Below, piece after piece: positions 26,474-38,597 of a DNA stretch of 64,000 nt (the stretch's first letter is position 1; each line of letters begins with the position of its first letter). Source of the stretch: Atrichornis clamosus. Lineage: Eukaryota > Chordata > Aves > Passeriformes > Menuridae. The notes under the pieces were generated by a model. It did no database searches, was not told where the DNA came from, and was given only the letters and a program-made list of their open reading frames with translations. Both the position numbers and the translations under genes were made by a program. The stretch is taken from assembly GCA_013400975.1 (NCBI GenBank), contig WBMZ01003360.1, positions 1 to 64,000 on the forward strand, read 5' to 3'.

Positions 26474-27063
26474 TGTCCTGGTTTAACCCCTGCTGGTAAC
26501 TAAGCCCCACACAGCTGCTGGCTCGCTCTCCCACGGCAGGATGGGGGAGAGAACTGGAACAGTGTAAGTGAGAAAACTTGTGGGTTGAGATAAAGAGAGC
26601 TTAATACGGAAAGCAAAAGCTGCACATACAAACAAAGCAAAACAAATAATGCATTCACTACCTCCCATGGGCAGGCAGGTGTTCAGCCATCTCCAGGAAA
26701 GCAGGGCTCCGCCACGCACAACAGTGACTTGGGAAAACAAATGTCATCGCTCCAAACATCCTCCCTCCCTTTCTCCCTCTCACGGCCTTATATGCTGAGC
26801 ATGACACCATATGGTGTGGGATATCCCTCTGGTCACTTGGGGGCTGTCCCAGCTGTGTCCCCTCCCAACTCCTTGTGCACCTCCAGCTGCTCACTGGTGG
26901 AGTGGAGTGAGAAGCAGAAAAGGCCTTGACTCTGGCTGAGCATTGCTCAGCAATAGCTAAAACATCCCTGAATTATCAACAGTTGTGTTTTCAGCACAAA
27001 TCCAAAACACAGCCCCTAGCTACTGTGAAGAATATTTACTCCACCCCAACCAAAACCAGCTCA
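26474..27063 (-). mobile_element. Solo LTR of an avian endogenous retrovirus (ERVL-like family)
   Basis: On the minus strand the element starts TGAGCTGG (27063) and ends ...GGGGTTAAACCAGGACA (26474), so it has TG...CA ends. Internal landmarks of this abundant bird LTR family are present. They include a GCTGTGTTTTGGAT block near 27010, a GGGACAGC/GGGATAT block with the near-palindrome ACACCATATGGTGT (26804-26817), a TATA-type box CATATAAGG (~26785-26795), and the 'ctttatctcaacccac' block followed by a pyrimidine-rich 3' part. Flanking 5-mers are CCAGG (26469-26473) and ACAGG (27064-27068), a 4-of-5 match that fits an aged 5-bp target duplication. No gag, pol or env sequence is attached, so it is a solo LTR left by recombination. 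Repbase-level naming needs an alignment. Confidence 0.85.
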
Positions 27064-30000
27064 ACAGGACTGGCCTGCCTCTCTCATTTTATTCCTACTT
27101 TGGGTGTTTGAAATTTACAGACAGCAGTAGTCAGGCAGATAAAAGAGCAGAGGCAGTTAAGATTCTTAAAGTACCACAAACAATAAAAAGGTGGTTCTCA
27201 AAACAGAACAATAATTTACCATTCAGAATGAAAATATTTATTACCAAAATAAATTTATTGAAAAAAAAAGAAAAGGAATCCTCCACAGATATAGGACCAC
27301 AAAACCTTTGCTTTCATTTTTTAACAGAGAGAAAAGGGATGTTTGCTCTTTTCCAAAACACTACCAGCTTCATAACGCATTGCTTCCATGTCACATCATG
27401 GCTACTCCCACATGCCTAGCTGATATATAACAGTTCTGTACCCCATTATTCCAAAATCCTTAGCAGAATAACTCACTTGACTTGATATAACATTGTCCTT
27501 GAGAAAGACAGTAGCAAGATAAAATTATTTCCAAAACCAAGTGTATGCTTTGCATACTGATTTCTAAAATTCAAACTTCCAAACTTTCTAAAATTCTAAA
27601 CTCCTAAAGTTTATCCTCTACTTCTATTCCTGACTTTGTCAATATTACTTCTATGAACAAAACTAAGGACAGTTCTCAATATTTGCTTTCTGAGCTTTAT
27701 CAGCTTTGGTCATGTTTAATCAATTGGTTCTGGGACAAGAAAGTTCCTATGGTTTATAGGGTTATTTTATCTGGGCTTACACAAGTTTATAAAGACATTA
27801 TCAGTGCCATCTCTGTCCTCCCCTGAAGGATATGTTGTGTTCACCACCTCCACTGAGCAATTTTTTATTGAACTGGATAATCACTTTTTATAAAAATATA
27901 TTGATTTTTATTTACTACGTTTTAGCTACTACTTATTTCCTAATTTCTTTACATAATAAGAAGGGTAAGATGTTTCAGACTGCTTAACTTATATATACTG
28001 GTACAGAAATTCCTCTCAAACAACTAAGCAACAGCAAATGGTGCAGTCCACATACAAGGAACAATGATTGCTATAACTTTCACAGGTTTTATCCTGCAGG
28101 AGCCATCAACATTTTAGATTTAAGTTTCTTTCTCACCTCTTACTATAATTTATATATATACTTACATGTACATAAGATATCCTGTAAATAAGAAATATAC
28201 TGTATCCTCAAGCACAGATAAGGCAAGTGAAATTCAGTCAACAACTCCAAGTTTCAGAAAGACTGTAGAAAGCTGATCTTTTGAAGTTTGCTGACAATCT
28301 CATGATGCTGTGGTAACCAAGTCCCTTTGTGGAAGGATTTCTTCTGAAACTACACAGTTTGTCTGTTTAGTATTCCCAAGACATTTTCACAGCCCTCCTT
28401 GGAGAGCCATATATTTTCTAGATTAGTAGGAATGAATATAAAATACACAATTTTCTCATTTTATCTATCTTGGCATTGTGCCACTTGGATTGACTTCAAA
28501 TGTTAAGGAATTAATAAGTCTGTTTATTTTTTAATGTAAAAAGGTTGTGCTTTTCTCTAATGGACAAAAAAAGAAAGTAGGCTTTCCTTCTTAAAGTCAT
28601 TTATGACATTGTTAATTTAAAAGCTCAACAAAGTTTCAGTTCATTTAACAAACTTGCTCAAGTACATGCATGAAAGGATCTTTCTTATTTAAAAATGTAA
28701 TTAAGCCACAGCCTTTTACTGACTACGGAAGTAATATGCAGAACCAAGTTTAGCTCATTACCTAAAAATACTAGAAACACTAATTTTTACAGGTCTTATG
28801 TCTCAAAGTTGGTGTGAGATTTCAGTCTGTGACAATATTTAATACTGGTAATTTTTTAATGCATATACTCTTGCAAATTTGACTGTCACTGGAAGTAAGA
28901 AAGAGGGGAAGAAAAGGAATGTGAAGGAAATGCCATCTAAAAATCAGATTGAAGTTTGAAAAAACACAACTCCAGAGAAACTTTAAATTCAGAAGAAAAC
29001 TAGTAAGCTTCATGTACTTTATTTTTAATTTCTCTCAAAATTAGGCAATTTCTGTAAGAGTTTTTAGGACGTAGAAGCACTTTATGCTTCTCAGGGGTTA
29101 TCTGCCCCTGCTCCTCCCCAGAGAAACCTCCAACACACAGCTGCAGGAATTGTTCTATAAGACTGACATCATTACAACCATGGACTATCACAATCCTCCA
29201 TCTCTGAAACTAGTTGTTTATTCATTGCTCTGATTTGGCAGATTTTTTTTAGGCAGAAATTTGCTCTGTTAGTTTCTCATTTTTTTTGCCAAACAGTAGC
29301 AAGAAAATCAGGATTATATTTTTAATCATCCAGACGATGGCAGTATTTTCACAATTTAGTTACACAGGAGGAGAATATTGTTGAAAAAAAGTATTTCCTG
29401 GTCAAAGCTTAGGGACTTTGTCTTTCTTTAATCTTCAGTTATTCCTGTATTATCCATTCCTGTCCTTGTACTTCTTTATTTAACAAAAAGAGCTTTACTT
29501 AAGATCTTACGACTATTCAGAGTAGCTCTGAAGTGCTTACTGCAGTGTCTTTCAGCCAGTGTCACCTCACTAGTGTCACTTTGCAAAACAAATATTTCCG
29601 AGCAAATAATGCGTGTGGGAAAAGGAAAGGTAACAGGGGAGTGTCCTGCCAGCCTCCAGCCATCACCCTGTCCCTGGGAAAGCTCAGCAAGCGCAGAGAG
29701 AGAAAGGACATCTGAGATATGGTGGAGTCCTGCCCTAGGCAGTGCACCCAAGGCACTGAGGTACCTGAAACAGCCTCTTTCCTCTGCTGAGAGTTTTAAT
29801 TGCCTGTGCCACGGAACCCTGGATCAGCCATGGGAGGAAGAGCCTCTGCTCATCCCTCCCCACCTTGTTCAGGAGCTGGATTTAAAGAGAGGGGTCATAC
29901 CCTTGCTCTTGCCGCAGATGTACTGCCACCCTTTTGGTGCCCTGTCAGCCTGGCCATCACCTGTAGCGCCCAGGTCACCCCCTGCCGTGGGCAGCCCTCT

Positions 30001-30752
30001 CCTGCCACTTCTGACATCTGCTCTTATGATTAAGAAGCTCAGGCTGGGCTGACATCCGAGTCCGAGTGAGCTCTGGAAGCAGGCACTCCTCCACCGCATG
30101 TCCCCGTGGGCTCAGACCAGGGTGCCTCCCCGGAGCCCACTCAGCTGCAGAGAAGCAGGTGAGGGCAGGTCCCATCCTTTGTCAATCACTTCAGGAGACA
30201 GAGCAGTTCTCAGAGGATGGACACGAACCCAGATTTCTCTCACCATCACCGCCAGATGGGTGCCCTGATTGCAAAGCACAGTGAGCCTTGAACTCCTTAC
30301 TCCCTTCTAGGTGAGGATGGGCAGTGGCTCCCTTGTCCTTCATTCCTTACCAACCCTGTCCCTCTACTAGGTGCCAAAGGAAACCTGGAAACAACTATAG
30401 CCACACACTGAGACTGGAAATGGATGCACATTTCCTTTCACAAATTTTACAGGTATTGGGGAAGAGAGGGGAAGGTAGGAGATGAAAGCCTCATTAGTAG
30501 CCAGGCTACATGCTGTCATAGCACTAGGTATGTTTTTCTTTCTGAGATCACTATCCTTTACGTGGGCTGGGAACACATGGATATTCTCATGGGTGTTAGG
30601 CAACAGGGCCTTTGCATGAAGTTCACAGCTAAATCCAGCTGTATTTGGTTACTATTGTCTCCTTTCATGCTGCTCCATTACTAATTTATACATGTTAATC
30701 GAAATAGTAGAATAATAATCCACAGCATGAGATGAATATGTATATTTGCATC
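27064..30752. other. Non-coding stretch with a GC-rich patch at its end
   Basis: From 27064 to ~29500 it is AT-rich with nothing recognised. From ~29610 to 30320 GC content rises and several overlapping open frames (up to 159 codons, plus strand 29573-30052) appear. A CAG|GTGAGG donor-like sequence lies at ~30160 and an acceptor-like 'cttgctcttgccgcag' at ~29918. All three frames of the interval between them contain stops, so it is not a coding exon. It could be a non-coding RNA exon or simply a GC-rich patch. Confidence 0.45.
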
Positions 30753-31213
30753 TGTCCTGGTTTCCTCTATGGTAGAGTTAATGCCTTCTTAGTAGCTGTT
30801 ACAGTGCTGTGTTTTAGATTCAGAAGGAGAGTGGTGTTGATAACACACTCATGTTTTTGTTTTTCACTAGGTCGTATTTATCCTATTGTCTCATGCTCTG
30901 GCAGCGAGGAGGTGCACAACAGAAACAGGCAGGGAGCACAGCTGGGACAGGTGACCCAGACTGGTGAAAGGGATATTCCACACTACAGAACATCATGCCC
31001 AGTACATAAACTGGGTGGAGTTACTCCCCAGAAGGGCAGCCAACCCAGGTTCAGTGGGTGGTGAGCAATTGCATCGTGCATCACTTGGTTTTCTCCTTCG
31101 CATTATTATTATTATTCATTATTATTGTATTTTATTTTCTTTTCAATTATTAAATTGTTCTTATCTTAACATACACATTTTACTTTGATTCTACTCCTCA
31201 TTCCACTGCCCAG
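30753..31213 (+). mobile_element. Endogenous retroviral LTR, 3' part missing
   Basis: It is the same LTR family as at 26474, in sense orientation. It opens TGTCCTGGTTTC (30753), then has the 'agttaatgccttcttagtagctg' and 'acagtgctgtgtttt' blocks. It continues through 'gaggaggtgcac', 'gcacagctgggacag', 'gggatattcca', 'catcatgcccagtacataaactggg', 'ggtggtgagcaattgcatcgtgcatcacttg' and a TTA-rich block (31103-31128). It continues into 'attctactcctcattccac' and stops at about 31213. The last ~80 bases, including the GGGTTAAACCA end, are absent, so no target duplication can be checked. No retroviral coding region is attached. Confidence 0.85.
31103..31128 (+). repeat. ATT trinucleotide run inside the LTR
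   Basis: Interrupted ATT repeats form part of the U3/R-side low-complexity block that is normal for this LTR family. The run length varies between copies; the copy at 51737 has a shorter equivalent near 52148-52180. Confidence 0.7.
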
Positions 31214-31710
31214 GCACTTCTGGAAGAATCACAGACACGTCATGACAGAAGTGGAGAAATGCATGATACATTTCTCAAAAAAAAAAAAGGAAAAAAGATG
31301 TAGGGGGTGGTGTTTGTGGGGGAACAAAGGAAAATAAAGAAGAGGCAAGCAGAAGCCCTGGCTACAGGTGCTTCCCAGTGGTAGCCTGACTCCTTCTCTT
31401 CTCCCTTTTTTAATGCATGGGTTTGGGGAAAGCTGAACTGGTGGCAGCTTGTCCATGGTAGGGAATGGGGCTGGGTGAGGCCACAAGGCTGTCACACATG
31501 GGCAGTAGGGCCAGAAGAGGTGGTGGTGGCAGCAGCAGTGGAGTGGACACAGAGCTCTGAGACTGCTGGTGGCTGTGCTGGGTCAAGGTTGCTGGACATC
31601 TGGAAGGTATAAAAATCCCAGCACTGCCAAAACTGACTGCAGTTTTTCCGTTAAGAGTGTAGCTACTAAAAAAGAAAAGTAAGGAATGATGTTCCTTTTC
31701 ACCACCCACC

Positions 31711-31930
31711 TCACAGAATCACAGAATGGGTCAGGCTGGAAGGGACCACAGTGGGTCATCTGGTCCAACCTCTCTGCACAAGCAGGGCCATCCTAGAACA
31801 CATGGCACAGGATTGCATCCAGGTGGTTCTTTAATATCTCCAGTGAGGGAGACTCCACAACCTCTCTGGGCAACCTGTTGCAGTGTGTGGTCTTCTGCAC
31901 AGTAAAGAAGTTCTTCCTCATGTTTAGGTG
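31711..31930 (-). mobile_element. CR1 LINE 3' end fragment
   Basis: Reverse-complement CR1 end with an intact octamer tail (tcacagaatcacagaatgg at 31711). It is followed by 'aggctggaagggaccacagtgggtcatctggtccaacctc', then 'ggttctttaatatctccagtgagggagactccacaacctct' and 'gggcaacctgttgcagtg', and it finishes at 'ttcttcctcatgttt'. It is well preserved compared with the copies at 4241 and 12277, implying a younger insertion. Confidence 0.92.
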
Positions 31931-34633
31931 AAATATCTTTCTTTTCATTTTCCCCAATAAAAAACCTCCAATGTTAAGATAGCCTTTCTACATTCACAAC
32001 CACCTGTAGCACATTCCATTTTAAAACAATGCTCAAAGACACACACCCTATACACAGACTGAGATGTAAGTGGCCTTTGCCACCATGACTGTGGCTCACC
32101 TGAGAATTCACTTCATTTCATCTTCTAAACAGGACCATTGCCATCCAAGCAGGTAAAAGTGAGCCAGAGAGCATGACAATTTAGAGATCTGCATTTCATC
32201 CCTACCAGGGCATAATCAGAGGACTCTTTAAAAGATTCTTGCTTAGATAAATAAGAGGTAGACACAAAGAAAAGAAGCAAGGTCTAAGCAGCTGGATATA
32301 TGACAAAGACTCGAGTTTAACGAGTGTTTACAGCTGACCTTACACAGTAAGTACACAGAATTTTAATCATTTATGCATCTAAAGAGTCACTTGTAGGTTT
32401 TTCCATATGCTGTATTTACAATTCTCATAACTATGTTGCTGAGTAATGTTAGGGTTCTGTGCCAGAATCAACAGTAGGCTTCTTTTTTATCTGCTGCCAA
32501 CTAAATGCTTAGAACAGTTTATCATTCATAAATAATTATGTGATATATGTAAGAATTTGTTAACTATCAGTCAATATTTTTTTCATTTATGCATTGTGGA
32601 CATGTTCTTTATCTCCTGAGTGATCTTTAGTTAATACTGCTGGGTTTTTTTCTTTCATCTGTTTCCAAAATAAAGATTACTACAAACAAGTTTACGGTGC
32701 TCTTACAAGATCTATGACCGTGAAAATTAGTGTTGCAACATCATCTTCTTTTCTTGTTCCTGAATTTATAGTTTTAAGTTATTTCAAATAATAAAAACAT
32801 CATTGTGGTTGTATGTACTTGTCTAGAGGAATAGAAACTTCTGAGATTTGCCAGTTTTCAAGTATTCAACAAAACAGATGTGCTTATTACAAATTAATAG
32901 AAATCATCAGCAAAGAAATGAGGGGGAATGGAAACAGGAAAGCATGCAATGGTCTTTCAAGTTTTTAAATATATTGGGGAGTCTGTAGAGCTTACCAAAT
33001 ATATATGAAAAAGTCTGAGATTGCAAGCACAAGCATATGACTTAGTTAAATACTGTTTTCCTGTGCATGTTGCAGAGGGGAAAAGGTGGAGGTCTGTTGG
33101 AAGCCAGTGCTTGGAACAGCTTCACAGAACAAGCGACACTGACAGCACATCCCCGTTTGCGCCATCGGCTGCCGCAACGAGCAGGGGTGCCAGCACGAGC
33201 CCTTTGTGCCACTGATGTGCAACCACTGAGTGCTGCTTTCAGAAGCCTGAAATGTGGCCATGAGGCCTCATGGAGCTCTTCTTGTGGTAGGTTGTCCATA
33301 GCCAGTGGTGTAGTGGCAGCTGATCCAGATATACCGGCACAAACGTCTGTCAGATATTTATTAGAAATACAGAATTCATTCAATTATCTCTCACTTGTTA
33401 TACAATTGACTAGCTGGGCTGACAAAACAACCCCAGCAATTTCTCTCTATGAAATCAAAAGTAGCCAAATACTTTTCTAAGGCCAACTGAGGAAAATGGG
33501 GAATTAGAATAAAGTTATTCTGACAGTAATAAATGATTACATATTTTACTGACATTTGCTAATAAAATGGTGTTATTTCTTTCTTCCTTTCCTCCTAGAA
33601 TGCATCACTTTAAAAACAGCAGGAAAAACAAAGAATAGACTAAAACCATATCTGTAATTTAAACTAATTTCTAAATTAAAACAGATGGCAATAGAGACTG
33701 TGGAAGAGCTGACTCATCAGCTGAGCTGTATTTAAAAGAGGAAAGACAGAGCAGGGATCATCAGATTATCTCAAGAAACTCTACATCTCTTTGGAAGAAT
33801 ATTTGCAATATGAAAAAACCTGCCTTCCGCCCCAAAAAAGACATTTGTTCTCCTGATGGAGATCATAATTGCAAATTGTAACTTTTCCTTATCTATTAGG
33901 TCTTAAATCCAAAAAAAGACATTCTAAAATTAAGAAATGATTGAAACAAAACCACCTGTTTTAATAACTTAGTCAGAGGAATGTGTCTTGGCTTTCATGG
34001 AGAGTTTTACCAGCACCAGAACTTCAGTGATAACCAAATTGTTACTATATTTGGTAAAATATTTATATTTAATACTTGTTTTTACTCCAGGTATAAGTGA
34101 TCATCAAGGCATATTTTGTTGTAAAACACATTTACATTACTGCAAGCTTGATTCATCTTGCAGAATTCTTTTGGATTATTCAGTATAAATTATGGCATCT
34201 TTATTACAACTCTCTTCTTTACAGTAATTTTCTAACCGGCATTCTCAGTCATCCTTTATATTTCAGGTGAGGCTTTTTTTTGTTTTCTAGCTATGCACCT
34301 GGAAACACCTAGAACTATACAACAGGCTAGCTGTCAGGAGAATTCAAGCCTAATTCTGACAGAGAGATTGTAACACTGCACTACAGGCTCAGTTCTCCAT
34401 CAGGCTCCATGTTCTAGATTAATTCCTGCCATGAAAGATGTAAGGTTTGTTTTGTTTTTTTGTCTTAGTGTAAATGACTATCATCTCTCCCGGGCAGTGA
34501 AAAATTAGCCTGTGCCTGGGTAATACCTTGTTATCTATTTATTTTTTAAATACTTGGGAAATACCACATAACAGCCTCACACCAGCCAGTCTCTGGTGAT
34601 ACATCTGGTTTCAAACTAAGCTTTTCATATTTG
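31931..34633. other. Non-coding stretch with a GC-rich CpG-bearing patch
   Basis: Mostly AT-rich and unremarkable. Between ~33070 and 33340 GC content rises and several CpGs appear, with overlapping open frames on both strands (137 codons plus at 33067-33480, 113 codons minus at 33042-33383). Neither frame resembles a known protein, and no good splice pair brackets the patch. Confidence 0.5.
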
Positions 34634-35833
34634 GTGAGAAGGAGGAGTCATGTTCCAGCAAGCTGATAAACTTTTACAGTGAAATCAGTGGCCTGGTAAA
34701 TGAGGAGACAGCAATGGATATTGTCTCCCTAGACCTCAGGAAGATCTTTGGCACTCTCTCCCATAAGATCATCATAAAGAAGGTGTTGATGTATGGGTTG
34801 AACAAGCAGACAGTGAGGTGGATTGAAAACTGTGTGAATGACTGGGCCCAAGGGTGGTGATCATTGGAAAAAGGTTAGTGGGGGGCTAGTGACTATTGGT
34901 GTGTAGACCAGGGTGTGCTCTGTCCCATTTAACACTGTCATTAATTGTCTGGATGATGGGACTGAGCACTTTTTCAGCAAGATGTGGATGACACAGAACT
35001 GGGAGAAGCAGCTTATGCTGCCATCCAGAGGGACCTTGACAGACTGGAGAAATGGTCTGACAGGAACAAAATGAAGTTCAACAAGGGGAAGTGCCAAGCC
35101 TGCACTTGAGCAGGAACCACCCAGCCACCAGGGCAGCTTGGGGAGCACCCAGATGGAAAGCACCTTGGCAGAAAAGTACATGGGGGTCCTAGGTGACACC
35201 AAGTTCAACATGGGCCAGCCATATGACCTTGCAGCAAGCAAAGGCTTGAAGTATCCTAGGCTGCATTAGGCAAAGAACTGCCAGCATGTGGAGGGAGAAG
35301 ATCCTTCCCCTCTACTCAGCAGTGGTGAGGACACATATGGAGCATTGATTCCAGTTCTGGGCTCCCCAGAGAGAGGTGAACATGCTAGAAATAATCCAGC
35401 AAAGGACCACTAGGATAATGAAGGGACTGGGGTATCTCTCTTATAAGGAATGGCTGAGAGAGCTGGGATTGTTAAGCCTGGAGAAGAGAAGGCTGAGAAG
35501 GATGTTATCAATATGCAGAAATACCTGAAGGGCAGGAACAAAGAGGGCAGAGGCAGGCTCTTTTTAGTGGTCCCAGTGTCAGGATCAGAGGCAATGGGCA
35601 CACACTGAAACACAGGATGTTACCTCTAAACCATCAGGAAAAAAATTTTCACTGAGAAGGTGACCAAGCATTGGGACAGATTGACTGGGGAGGTTGTGAA
35701 GTCTCCAAGGAGATACTAAAATGCCATCTGGATATAGTCTGGGCAACTGGCTCTAGGTGGCCCTGCCTGAGCAGGAGGGTTGGGAACATATGACCTCCAG
35801 AGGCCCCCTTTAACCCCAACTATTCCTTGATTC
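34634..35833 (+). mobile_element. CR1 LINE, partial reverse transcriptase through 3' end (dead copy)
   Basis: The longest CR1 copy in the window, about 1.2 kb. The plus strand encodes, with interruptions, the RT palm of CR1 ORF2. A stretch reading 'SLINFYSEISGLVNEETAMDI' in part is followed by 'VSLDLRKIFGTLSHKI' (34720-34770). After a decayed block, the catalytic box reads DVDDTELG (34981-35004), keeping both aspartates of the usual FADD-type motif although F/A are replaced. The C-terminal ORF2 region follows with frameshifts, then the CR1 3' end 'ccctgcctgagcaggagggttggg' (35761) and 'aaccccaactattccttgattc'. Stops and frameshifts show it is inactive. The 126-codon minus-strand frame at 34861-35241 is an antisense shadow. 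Confidence 0.92.
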
Positions 35834-38597
35834 AAACTCCTTTCTTTTTTCAGTCATTTTTAGCAGGCATTACATGTGCTGATGTGTTATAATAAAGTTT
35901 AAAAATTCAAAAGAAACTGCTCCCATATTGTGCTTATCTATTCACTACTGTTACTGCTTGTATCAAGTTTTTTGTTACACTTACAGTAGAGAACTTTATA
36001 ACATATATTTCTAATTACATGGAATGCAAAGGCCTATTACAGTTTTTGAATACTACATAAACACAGTAAAGCTGATTTGTATCATTTTTATTCTCCTTCA
36101 AACCTTTGTGCAAGGTTTCTGTACCATATTTGACCATCACCGAGCAGAGAACAATATAGATTGATTGAAAAAACATATCCAGCCATGCTACATAGATTCT
36201 GTGCATTAAGCTGTAATTTACAAACCTTACAATATTATTCTGTGGTTTTTTATAATCCTTCATGGACCACTACACTAAAAACCTCAGGTGAAAGATTCTG
36301 GATTATTAGGTTGGTCCTTCTCTTGTGTGTTTAATTCCTGAGGCCATGTGGAGATATGACAGAATTCATATCACATCTTCAAACACAAGGGACTATTTAA
36401 TTGGAGGAGGAGGGAGATGATTATGCATTCCTGTTTTAACCTTTTTTTCTACACTGCAACCTTGTCTGATTAATTGGTACAGCTAAAAGGTAGCCAAGAC
36501 ATATTTTACTTTTCCTTCCAAATGTTGCACAATCCCTCTTCCTTTCTTTATCCCATCCCCAGAGTGTCCATTCTGGATGACAGCCTGGCTTTTTACTAAT
36601 GCCATGCCCTCTATGCTCAATTTTCTTTTTCATTCTACTTTTCAAAATTAAGCTTTTAATTTCAATCCTCTCTTTTAAGCCCCTTATTTGCAGCCCAATC
36701 AGCCTCTACTGAGCAGTCCACGTTCAGAGAGCCTACACTGCTTCTGTCATCAGCCAAACACAAAGTGATCCCTGGACATATGATTCTGATGATCCCACTC
36801 CTGACTGGAGGATAGTTTCCCAGTGTGTTACCCTGGTACTATGCACTTTCAGGCACATACCTGGTCTTAGGGATTAGTGGCAAAAATCTGGATTTAGCCA
36901 CGCAACAAAGTACATCTTGTTCAGTGAGGGTCTCATTCTCTGCCCTAATGTCCCAGGATGAAAGGCAGAAGAGGGCAGGCCTTCAACTTTTAACTGTGCA
37001 AGAAAAATTTGCCATTCTTTCCAGACGGTTATGTTTTCTTATTAAAATAGCCTGCTTATTTATCAGTTGCAATAATTTACCTTTTTTGTTAATCTCACCT
37101 TTCGATGCCATCCTTCAGTTGTTAGTTTTCATTGCTTTATAAATTAAATTAAAGATTAAAATAAAATTAGTATTTTCTAATGTATAATTCAACACAAGGC
37201 TGTGTCTATTGATTTGCTAAAATACAAGCACAAATATGAGTGTTTTAGTTACCTAGGTAAATGTCTACTCCCCCTCAAACTGTGCTAAATTCCTTACCTC
37301 AGTTCTGTTGATCCTTTTTTGAGAATGAATTTAGGGCTTCTTAAGGTCTTCTGCTCTCTATAATTCTGGATTCTTTTGGCAATGAATCACTTGGGGTTTT
37401 TTATACACTTGAGTCATTTCTTTTTTTAAATTTTAAATATGCTACCTTTCACTTAGAAAATTCTACCTTTTTTAATGAATAGAAGGAAATCAGTCAGAGG
37501 TATCTAGTTAGTCTTCTCCACAACACTACCTTGTCATTATGTGTGTCTTCACTATATAAGTATCTTCTTATTTCCTCTTTGTACCAGTATAATCTTCTAA
37601 ACATGTATTTAATCTCCACGTCTCCTACTGCACTCATCAGCTGTTAAATCTTCTGTATTATAAGTCATATTATATAAAATGAGTTAGGAAAGAAAGAAAA
37701 GCTAACTGTGGCAAAAATAAAAGGAAAAGGTAACTGTGTAAGCCCCTCTACATAAGAGTATATATAGAGGACTAGGTTAGAAAGAGGCTTTTTCACCTTT
37801 TAAAGTAATGTGAGATCAGAACCTCACTCTGTACTCATAGAAAAAGCCAATTTTTTTCATGTGCAAATACATGCATCTTATCAATGTGTCTTATCGATGT
37901 AGGCCTGCCAGTGCTTGTCTGACCTATAGCAAACCTATTCAGCAGATTCAAAAGGCATTTCTTGTCAATATCCTTTTGGATTTTAAAATTTGATAGAGCC
38001 CTGGCATGGCATGGGTACCATGGTAAGTCAACATGAATAGAAATGCCCACAGAGTTCCAACTTGCTTTAATTTAGGCTTTGTTCTTCTTCAGAGCATGTG
38101 TAAATTTATGCATAGCATGTGCATGCACACACATATATGGACAGATGGATACATAGATCAAAAATGTACTTGATCCTGCTAAATTTGAACTATATCATAA
38201 AAAACCTATCAATTTATAACCCTTAATAAGTGAGGGATAGCCTTAATGCTTCAGTTATTATATGTGCTTTACTCACTGGAATAAAATTTCTGTAAAAACA
38301 TGAACGCTAAAACATATTTGCCTATTCCCAGCTTCAGGATTTTAGGTATGCTCCTCACTGTTGCATTATTTAATTCACCTGACGTATCACTGAGAAAAGA
38401 ATGCACGAATGCACTCTTCTGTAACTGTATGAAGAGTATTCTCTTCTATTTTACCTTTTGTCTTGAGTCTGTGCTCAGAAGGCAGCATTCGTATGGTCTC
38501 AGGATATGAGAATGCAGAGTCACTTACACACAGTGCAGCTAGTCCAGCCAGGACTGCTTGAGTTACTCCTTGGGCTAACAGCAGAGTAGAGCTTGAG
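35834..38597. other. AT-rich non-coding stretch
   Basis: No gene or repeat family recognised. Open frames are at most 105 codons without coding character. Confidence 0.6.

Noticed and set aside
26804..26817. ACACCATATGGTGT palindrome as a possible SRF (CArG) or operator site
   Set aside because: It has only four A/T bases between CC and GG rather than six, and it is a normal part of this LTR family.
26985..27419. 144-codon plus-strand frame
   Set aside because: It starts inside the antisense retroviral LTR and runs into AT-rich DNA. No coding evidence.
29573..30052. 159-codon plus-strand frame
   Set aside because: It lies in a GC-rich patch where several frames on both strands are open at once, so it reflects base composition rather than coding. 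The possible splice bracket inside it contains stops in every frame.
31260..31300. A-rich run as a possible processed-pseudogene tail
   Set aside because: The sequence upstream is the truncated LTR and short unique DNA, with no gene-derived sequence.
33042..33480. Overlapping frames of 137 (plus) and 113 (minus) codons
   Set aside because: Both strands open together over a GC/CpG-richer patch. No recognisable protein, no retrocopy signature such as a poly-A tail, and no good splice pair.
34861..35241. 126-codon minus-strand frame
   Set aside because: It is the antisense shadow of the CR1 reverse transcriptase region on the plus strand.
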